This document shows, piece by piece, positions 41,272 to 46,300 of a stretch of DNA of 46,300 bases. The translations under genes and the position numbers were made by a program. Under the pieces are notes generated by a model, which had not been told where the DNA came from, searched no databases, and was given only the letters and a program-made list of their open reading frames with translations. Numbering within the stretch: the first letter of the stretch is position 1; each line of letters begins with the position of its first letter. The stretch is from NCBI GenBank assembly GCA_031549685.1, contig JAVBPG010000020.1, positions 1 to 46,300 on the forward strand. The letters are read 5' to 3'. This stretch comes from JAITMY01 sp031549685 (GTDB lineage: Bacteria; Bacteroidota; Bacteroidia; Bacteroidales; UBA932).

Positions 41272-41490
41272 ATGAATACGACCATACTACTACAAACATC
41301 GTCAAAACGCAAGGCGAACTTAATTTTTTCGCTGCTGCGTGAGCTGGATGTTAAGGCTAAAGAGTTGAGAAAATCTGATGTTGAGGATATTGAAGATGCT
41401 GCCTTTTTGAGTGCCATGGAGGCAAGCTTAGCAACAGGCTTAGCCGATACAAGCAAGGTTTTGGCGAAAATTAAATCAAAATGCAAATAG
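41272..41490 (+). CDS. putative antitoxin of a RelE-type pair
   Basis: The 72-aa protein is short, lysine- and serine-rich and mostly helical (SLLRELDVKAKELRKSD, then DAAFLSAMEASLATGLAD). This matches the small antitoxins found before RelE/ParE toxins in Bacteroidota. No clear DNA-binding domain is seen. Its last 10 nt overlap the toxin gene, the usual arrangement that keeps antitoxin production ahead of toxin. Confidence 0.72.
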   Translation: MNTTILLQTSSKRKANLIFSLLRELDVKAKELRKSDVEDIEDAAFLSAMEASLATGLADTSKVLAKIKSKCK

Positions 41491-41747
41491 CGTTTTCAAA
41501 CCATTTTGAAGGGATTATTGATAACCTTAACAATAAAGCCGTATTGAAAGGCTTGGATAGGGTCATCGGTCAAGTTGTCAAGGCGACGCGCACGGCCGAT
41601 ATCCCGAATATCAAAAAGATGAAAGGGCACAAAACAACTTATCGCATTCGCATAGGAGACTACCGAGTGGGGCTATTTATTGAAGGTGGAGTAGCTACGT
41701 TTGTGGAGTTGGATCACCGCAAAGATATTTATAACCGTTGGCCGTAA
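41481..41747 (+). CDS. RelE/ParE superfamily toxin
   Basis: The 88-aa product has the RelE fold: an N-terminal helix pair, the basic strand region IKKMKGHKTTYRIRIGDYRVGLF and the C-terminal VELDHRKDIYNRWP, given here in parts as IKKMKGHKTTYRI and RIGDYRVGLF. Arginines in YRIRIGDYRVG and the terminal HRKDIY are the expected catalytic and binding positions of ribosome-dependent mRNA nucleases. It overlaps the antitoxin by 10 nt and converges on the rluF-like gene with a 3-nt gap. Confidence 0.85.
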   Translation: MQIAFSNHFEGIIDNLNNKAVLKGLDRVIGQVVKATRTADIPNIKKMKGHKTTYRIRIGDYRVGLFIEGGVATFVELDHRKDIYNRWP

Positions 41748-41750
41748 CCT

Positions 41751-42719
41751 TTAGGCCCAGCCTTTTTTCTTTACCAATTTTCCGCTTTTTTGAGAAGATT
41801 TTTTGCCGAAGGGCTTAGCGGGCTTGTGCAGTTTTGTAAAAGAAGACTTTGTGGTTTTTGAGAATTTTTTGCTAACATGAGATCCTTCGCCTTGCTCAGG
41901 ATGACAACTGGTAGGTTTCTGCGTTTTTGCTTTGCCTTGCGTCTTTGCACCCTTGCGCGCTAAATCTTGAATCTTGAATCTTGAATTTTGAATCTCCTTC
42001 GAAGCTTCCTCCGTTCCCACCGAATCCTTTACCATCCGGTTAATTTCGTCCACCTCTTTTTCGGTCAAAAAGCGCCACTCGCCCAAAGGTAAATTGCCCA
42101 GCGACACGTTCATAATGCGCACGCGCCGGAGCCGGACTACCTCGTAGCCCAGGGCCTCGCACATGCGGCGAATTTGGCGGTTGAGCCCCTGCGTAAGTAT
42201 AATGCGAAAGCGCGTATCGGTTTCGCGCGTGAGCTTGCAGGGCTTGGTAACCGTACCCAAAATGGGAACGCCGCGCTGCATGTGCCGCTCAAATTCCGGC
42301 GTGATAGGCTTGTCCACGGTAACCACGTACTCCTTTTCGTGCATGTTGCCCGCGCGAAGGATTTTGTTTACAATGTCGCCGTCGTTGGTAAGGAAAATAA
42401 GGCCCTCGGAGGGCTTGTCCAGCCGCCCGATGTTGAAAATGCGCTCGGGGAAGTTGATGTAGTCAACAATGTTGTCGGGTTCGCCGGTGTCGGTGGTGCA
42501 GGTTATGCCCACGGGCTTGTTGAAGGCGATGTACACCGTGCGCGCGCGGCGCTTGACCAGGTGACCATTTACGCGAACCTTGTCGTGCTCGGTAACACGC
42601 GTACCCAAGTCGGCCACACGCCCGTTGACCGTTACGCGCCCCTCCTCAATGTAGCGGTCGGCTTCGCGGCGCGAGCATATGCCCGAGTCGCTGATGGCTT
42701 TATTTAGACGGACTTCCAT
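41751..42719 (-). CDS. rluF: RluF-type 23S rRNA pseudouridine synthase with repeat-derived tail
   Basis: The 322-aa enzyme isomerises a uridine of 23S rRNA, probably U2604 by family. It has an S4 RNA-binding domain (LNKAISDSGICSRREADRYI, residues 5-24), the catalytic aspartate in IGRLDKPSEGLIFLTND (D101), and LTQGLNRQIRRMCEALGYEV. Homology ends near residue 235. Residues 241-283 are the in-frame translation of intergenic-type repeats: a TTGAATC run, a GCGCAAGGGTGCAAAGACGC block and the 26-nt unit at 41881-41906. A lysine-rich tail follows. Disordered basic tails are tolerated in this family, so the enzyme is probably active. Confidence 0.88.
   Translation of the reverse strand: MEVRLNKAISDSGICSRREADRYIEEGRVTVNGRVADLGTRVTEHDKVRVNGHLVKRRARTVYIAFNKPVGITCTTDTGEPDNIVDYINFPERIFNIGRLDKPSEGLIFLTNDGDIVNKILRAGNMHEKEYVVTVDKPITPEFERHMQRGVPILGTVTKPCKLTRETDTRFRIILTQGLNRQIRRMCEALGYEVVRLRRVRIMNVSLGNLPLGEWRFLTEKEVDEINRMVKDSVGTEEASKEIQNSRFKIQDLARKGAKTQGKAKTQKPTSCHPEQGEGSHVSKKFSKTTKSSFTKLHKPAKPFGKKSSQKSGKLVKKKGWA
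41881..41906 (-). repeat. single TGTC half-unit (variant) in the rluF tail
   Basis: On the minus strand the 26 nt are TGTC, ATCCTGAG, CAAGG, CGAAGGAT and C, followed by TC. The 4-8-5-8-1 layout equals that of the TGTC-hairpin halves. Only the outer five stem pairs (ATCCT/AGGAT) are kept. It is read in frame as CHPEQGEGS, in the same phase (TGT CAT) as the copy in the cyclo-ligase gene. Confidence 0.6.
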
Positions 42720-42736
42720 GTTTTGTTTAAAGATGG

Positions 42737-42811
42737 TTTAAAGTGGTTTGACCATTGTTCAAAGTTGTTTTCTGACGCGCGGAGCGCATCAAACGGTTAA
42801 GCCATTTTAAA
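42737..42811. repeat. imperfect palindrome between rluF and the lipoprotein gene
   Basis: TTTAAAGTGGTTTGACC (42737-42753) and GGTTAAGCCATTTTAAA (42795-42811) are inverted with 13 of 17 Watson-Crick pairs. The differences are transitions, so some keep a wobble pair. The centre holds GCGC-GGA-GCGC. Confidence 0.5.
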
Positions 42812-42903
42812 CGCAAAGCATTGAACATTTTTGCATTCAACGTTTGGCAAAAGTACGGAAAAATAGCTGTATTTTTACGGGCAACATTTAGACCCCTTTC
42901 AAC

Positions 42904-43305
42904 ATGAAAAAGATTTTACTCCTTTCGCTGTGCTCGCTCGCTCTTGCTTTAATCGCATGCCAGGGAGGCGAGGAGCGCAAGGTAAAAAAGGTGGCAACGC
43001 AATACCTAACCCACTTCAAAAACCTGGAGTTTGATAAGGCCAAGGAGCTGGGTACGCCCGGCGCGGTGGATTTTTTGGAGCAAATGGACAAGTATATCAA
43101 GTCGCTGTCCGAGGGCAAGGCGGCGCAGCGGCGCAACGCGCTCAGCAAGGCCGACGTGAGCATTAAGCACGTAAAGCTGATGGGCAAAAAGGCCGAGGTG
43201 CGCTACCAGTTTGTAGAAAAAGGCCGCAAGCACAACGTGGAAACGCTTTACCTCCAAAAATCGGCCGACGACAGGTGGCTGGTGGACGAGGTAATGCCGC
43301 TGTAG
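42904..43305 (+). CDS. small lipoprotein, DUF4878-like
   Basis: The 133-aa product has a lipoprotein signal (SLALALIACQGGEE, lipid Cys19). The mature domain VKKVATQYLTHFKNLEFDKAKEL, given here as ATQYLTHFKNLEFDKAKEL, then KKAEVRYQFVEKGRK and DDRWLVDEVMPL, matches the NTF2-like/DUF4878 pattern of small Bacteroidota lipoproteins of unknown role. TATTTTTA near 42870 is a near-consensus -7 box. The stop codons of this gene and ccsA-like lie inside overlapping small palindromes at 43296-43314. Confidence 0.72.
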   Translation: MKKILLLSLCSLALALIACQGGEERKVKKVATQYLTHFKNLEFDKAKELGTPGAVDFLEQMDKYIKSLSEGKAAQRRNALSKADVSIKHVKLMGKKAEVRYQFVEKGRKHNVETLYLQKSADDRWLVDEVMPL

Positions 43306-43310
43306 CGGCG

Positions 43311-44453
43311 CTACACGTAAGCGTGTATTCCGCCTAAAATAAATGTTACGCCAAAAAAAGTCATTAGCGCGGTGAGGCAGGCAAAAACGCAGTAGCGGTG
43401 AAAATTTTTAGGCGTACGGAAAAAAGCCAGGCTGTTTTTGTGCATGGGCAGGGCGTAAATGAGCAGCGTAATGAGCGCCCAGGTTTCCTTGGCATCCCAT
43501 CCCCAGTAGCGCCCCCACGAGATGTTGGCCCACACGGCGCCAACAAAAATTCCGGCTGCCAGCAAAAATACGGCAGGGTAAAGCAGCCGCGAATTCCAAC
43601 GGTAAAACTTTTCGGAGCGTCGGCTTGAGCACAGCGCAATAGCTCCGGTTACGGTAATAAACACAATGAGCGCGTAGGCCACCATGATGAGCGACACGTG
43701 CGCCGCCAGCATGGGCGTACGTAGTATGGGCGTCATGGGTTTGATTTGCGAAATGTACACCCACACGGCCACTACGCCAAGCGCAATGCCAAGCGTACTC
43801 TTCCAACCAAGCCGCAACAGGAGCAGCCAAATCATGGAAACAGCCAGCAAAAGGTAGCCCGTGTAGGTTACGCCAATGCCCCACGGGTCGTGGTTTACCA
43901 GCAGGGTGCTGCCCATCTCGTCGGGGTCGTACTCGAGCTGGTACAGGCGGTAGCCGTGCTGCCTGTAAATTTTGTTCATCGACACCTGGCACATGGCGCT
44001 GTCCACCTTCAAAAAGCTGATGTAGTCGGCAGGCTCATCGGTGCCGGGGTGGTAGCTGATGTCGAACAAAACGAGCTTGACACTGAAGGGCAAAGCTTGT
44101 TCCTGCAAATCTTTTTCGGCAACGTAGGCGCTCTTTGTTTCGCCCTGACGAAGATGAATATATCCGCGCCTGGCGGTGCAAAATGTAACGAACGCTCCCG
44201 CGAGTATAACGGCAAAGGCGCAGTGCAGCACGAATGCGGCGGGCTTGCGGTACAGCTTTTGCTGAAAAAGGTAAACAACCGCAGCTACGCCGAAAACAGC
44301 CCACAGCGCAACAAACCACCACGCCCCGTAAATGCGTAGGTGTACGGCCTCGCTCCCCCATATTTTTTCGTAAATAGTGGCAAATGCCAGCACTACCAAA
44401 AGAGAAAATAGCGCTCCATAGGCAAGCCGCTTAAATAGTTTAGCTTGTTTCAT
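43311..44453 (-). CDS. cytochrome c biogenesis protein, CcsA with ResB-like part
   Basis: The 380-aa inner-membrane protein has an N-terminal ResB-like part (three membrane helices and a periplasmic beta domain with HGYRLYQLEYDPDEMGS) and a C-terminal CcsA domain. The haem-handling motif WGRYWGWDAKETWALI is intact. Histidines in LAAHVSLIMVAYAL, MHKNSLAFFR and GGIHAYV are candidate haem ligands. System II proteins of this type carry haem across the membrane and attach it to CxxCH sites. ATG 44453 gives the proper N-terminus. It lies beside a di-haem cytochrome gene on the same strand, with a palindromic repeat between. Confidence 0.85.
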   Translation of the reverse strand: MKQAKLFKRLAYGALFSLLVVLAFATIYEKIWGSEAVHLRIYGAWWFVALWAVFGVAAVVYLFQQKLYRKPAAFVLHCAFAVILAGAFVTFCTARRGYIHLRQGETKSAYVAEKDLQEQALPFSVKLVLFDISYHPGTDEPADYISFLKVDSAMCQVSMNKIYRQHGYRLYQLEYDPDEMGSTLLVNHDPWGIGVTYTGYLLLAVSMIWLLLLRLGWKSTLGIALGVVAVWVYISQIKPMTPILRTPMLAAHVSLIMVAYALIVFITVTGAIALCSSRRSEKFYRWNSRLLYPAVFLLAAGIFVGAVWANISWGRYWGWDAKETWALITLLIYALPMHKNSLAFFRTPKNFHRYCVFACLTALMTFFGVTFILGGIHAYV

Positions 44454-44466
44454 AAATACTATTTTA

Positions 44467-44551
44467 CCACAAAGAACACGAAGTGGAAAACGCAAAGTAC
44501 ACAAAGAAAAAGCCTTGTGTACTTTGTGAAAACCCTTTATGCTCTTTGTGG
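44467..44551. repeat. long palindromic repeat (CCACAAAG type), copy 2
   Basis: The outer arms CCACAAAG (44467-44474) and CTTTGTGG (44544-44551) and the inner arms CAAAGTACACAAAG (44493-44506) and CTTGTGTACTTTG (44514-44526) form one long near-perfect palindrome with a short centre. The CCACAAAG arm is shared with the element at 15462-15617. Confidence 0.75.
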
Positions 44552-44559
44552 AGAGTTGT

Positions 44560-46092
44560 TTATATCGCCTCCAGGAATTTTATCAGCGCCTCCCTGTCCT
44601 CCTTGGGCATGGCGCGGAACTTATTTTTGGCGCGCTTAGCCTCGCCGCCGTGCCACACAATGGCCTCCTCGTAGCTGCGGGCGCGCAGGTCGTGCAGCAT
44701 ATCGCCGTGCCCCGACACAATCGGCATCAGCCCGCGGCCCCACAGCGGCGTGGTGCGGCATACCTTTGCCCGTCCTGGCTCTACCATGTCCAAATCGTGG
44801 CGCAGCAGGTCGGTGTAGGGGTAAATTTTTTGCTTCGACAGCTGGGGCATGGGCTTGTAGTCGGCGCGCGTAGTCCACGACGGGCGGTGGCAGGCGTTGC
44901 AGCCCGCCTCGTAAAACAGCGTGCGGCCGCGCTGCACCTGCGGCTTGTCCAGGTTGCGCGCAGCGGGCACAGCCAGCCCGCGATGCCACACCATAAACGC
45001 TTCGTAATCCTCCATGCTCATTTCGGGCTTGAGCGATTTCGACATCAGGTCGGCGTAAATCTCCGCCTCGCTTTTACCCAAGGCCGCCTGAATATCGGGG
45101 TCTTTTGACGAGAGCTTCGCATACTCGTCGGTAATGTAGTTGTAGCGGCGGTTTTCGCGCGTTACGTTGGTAATATTCCATAAAGCGTTTGAGCCGGGGC
45201 CATTTTCCAGCGAGCCGCGCGTACACAGGTAGGTAAAGCGTCCGGGGTGCTTGCCCGGGTCGTACTTGTTGCCGCCTGTGGCATCGTCGTCAATGTCGGC
45301 GCCGATAACCCCGGCGCAGTAGCCGCGGGCCTGCTGGGCTGCATGCTCGGCGCGTAAGTCTTCGTCCGAAATGGCGTCGAGCAGGCCGCTGCCGTAAATG
45401 CCAATGGTGGCCTCGAGGCAGGCCTTGTACTTGCTCATATCAAACTGGCTTTGCGGAAAGAGTATGGCGCTTTGCGCAATTTCTACGGTGGGGTAAATCA
45501 GCGTTCCCTCGTAGGCGGTTCCTGAGCCGTAGGGTGTCCCGTCTTCGTGCTTGTTGCCGTACTCGTCGGTGTATTGATGCCAGGTTATGGTAATTCCGTC
45601 TTCGTTAATGGGGGCCTTAAACGGCGCCGTGGCGCGGGTTTGCGTCATGCCGGTAAACCACTTGGTGGCCAGCGGCAGCGTGGGTTGCGAGGGGTCGTAC
45701 ACCATAAGCAGGTAGCCGTTCTGGCTGTCGTTGCTATCGTACTTGTTGACGCGCTTGCTGCGCCCGCCGTAGCTGGGGTGGCAGGCAATGCAGCTCTTGC
45801 GAATGTACGTGGGGCCCAAGCCCGAGTAGCCCATGGTGGTGTCGGTTACAAAGGCTTTGCCGAAAATTTGCTCGCCGCGCATGAACTGCTTGTCCAGCAT
45901 GGGGTCGGCATCCACAAAGGGCATTGCCTGTCGGTAGGCGTGCGAGGTAATGTCGAACACCGTGCCGTTGATGCCTCCGGCGTAGTACTCCTCGCCGTAC
46001 TTGGGAGTGGTAGTGCCACTGTCGTCGTTGCTGCAGGCCGCCATTGATGTGGCAAGAATAGCAAAGCAAAGGGTTTTAAAAATTGTTTTCAT
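44560..46092 (-). CDS. di-haem oxidoreductase (DUF1111) lipoprotein
   Basis: The 510-aa product has a lipoprotein signal (FAILATSMAACSNDD). Two CxxCH haem sites are present: RKSCIACHPSYGG in the first half and EAGCNACHRPSW in the second. The C-terminal RTTPLWGRGLMPIVSGHGDM and EEAIVWHGGEAKRAKNKF are hallmark sequences of the DUF1111 putative thiol oxidoreductase/peroxidase family. It would act in the periplasm, with haem attached by the CcsA-type protein downstream. ATG 46092 is chosen for the signal peptide. Some members occur with iron-uptake genes, but none are here. Confidence 0.85.
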   Translation of the reverse strand: MKTIFKTLCFAILATSMAACSNDDSGTTTPKYGEEYYAGGINGTVFDITSHAYRQAMPFVDADPMLDKQFMRGEQIFGKAFVTDTTMGYSGLGPTYIRKSCIACHPSYGGRSKRVNKYDSNDSQNGYLLMVYDPSQPTLPLATKWFTGMTQTRATAPFKAPINEDGITITWHQYTDEYGNKHEDGTPYGSGTAYEGTLIYPTVEIAQSAILFPQSQFDMSKYKACLEATIGIYGSGLLDAISDEDLRAEHAAQQARGYCAGVIGADIDDDATGGNKYDPGKHPGRFTYLCTRGSLENGPGSNALWNITNVTRENRRYNYITDEYAKLSSKDPDIQAALGKSEAEIYADLMSKSLKPEMSMEDYEAFMVWHRGLAVPAARNLDKPQVQRGRTLFYEAGCNACHRPSWTTRADYKPMPQLSKQKIYPYTDLLRHDLDMVEPGRAKVCRTTPLWGRGLMPIVSGHGDMLHDLRARSYEEAIVWHGGEAKRAKNKFRAMPKEDREALIKFLEAI

Positions 46093-46172
46093 AGCGATTT
46101 GTAAAAATAAAACGTTTATTTTCGTTGTATAATATTTTCTGCACAACATCTTCGATGGATATTATATAAAGT

Positions 46173-46300
46173 CTAATAAATATTTTCAATAATTTTACAA
46201 ACCGCTTTGATTTGTTCCTTTGGGGTATAACGTACCCAATCGTTAAAATCTTCTACTCTTTTATCCATAGAGCAAACCCACCTGTTGTGCGTTATCTTTT
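46173..46300 (-). CDS. unidentified protein, C-terminal end (partial)
   Basis: The minus-strand frame is open from the window edge to TAG at 46175-46173 and encodes about 42 residues, including NRWVCSMDKRVEDF, NDWVRYTPKEQIKAVCKI and IENIY at the end. The sequence is AT-rich. An internal ATG could give a 31-aa peptide, but the upstream residues look equally protein-like, so I read it as the end of a longer gene. The family is not recognised. Confidence 0.4.
   Translation of the reverse strand, partial: KITHNRWVCSMDKRVEDFNDWVRYTPKEQIKAVCKIIENIY

Overview
The window looks like a piece of a Bacteroidota chromosome, plausibly order Bacteroidales, of moderately high GC by eye. Three things support this. 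Exact TAnnTTTG promoter -7 boxes stand before many genes and a tRNA. The proteins are typical of the phylum: single-chain PurL, an outer-membrane protein of the carboxypeptidase-like/DUF5686 type, RbfA followed by a LolE-type permease, and CcsA-type cytochrome biogenesis. Gene order is mostly single genes and short operons. I see no rRNA, CRISPR array, prophage or classical insertion sequence.

Layout. 1-10.1 kb: the end of uxuA, a YhbP-like flavoprotein, 5-formyl-THF cyclo-ligase, dnaG, sufS, a large outer-membrane protein, dprA, a broken KilA-N gene and homoserine dehydrogenase. 10.2-19.4 kb: a membrane/deaminase fusion that lacks its zinc cysteines, argB, a broken BRO gene, an Asp/Glu-type racemase, a GIY-YIG nuclease unit, and a small-acid catabolism-like set (ACS-family MFS transporter, DUF1537 sugar-acid kinase, BKACE/DUF849 enzyme) with an AHSA1 protein and a pirin. 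19.4-28.4 kb: a sigma-factor remnant, tRNA-Ser(TGA), mdh, initiator tRNA-Met, proA coupled to a CapA-like lipoprotein, a PMCA-type calcium ATPase and a lipoprotein hydrolase. 28.4-39.0 kb (minus strand): an exonuclease, outer-membrane and pentapeptide proteins, an AT-rich pair containing dinD, purL, a lipoprotein, and a secreted serine protease joined to a predicted beta-barrel. 39-46.3 kb: rbfA/dsrE-like/lolE-like operon, a toxin-antitoxin pair, an RluF-type pseudouridine synthase with an odd tail, a small lipoprotein, a ResB/CcsA fusion and a di-haem DUF1111 oxidoreductase.

The most notable structure is a dense set of palindromic dispersed repeats. The best-defined family is a 26-nt half-unit: a TGTC foot, an 8-nt stem arm, a 5-nt loop, the opposite 8-nt arm, and a final C. 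Halves occur as inverted pairs. One pair (13092-13468) encloses a complete GIY-YIG nuclease gene whose stop codon lies inside the right-hand hairpin. Two shorter pairs (1091-1196 and 11004-11066) have the same ends but no gene. One of these short pairs sits in frame inside the 5-formyl-THF cyclo-ligase gene. A possible related half-unit lies in frame in the tail of the RluF-type gene. I read this as a candidate mobile system: a GIY-YIG nuclease with its hairpin ends plus non-autonomous derivatives, comparable in layout to RAYT/REP elements but with a different enzyme. That role is inference. The pairing, orientation and gene overlap are seen directly.
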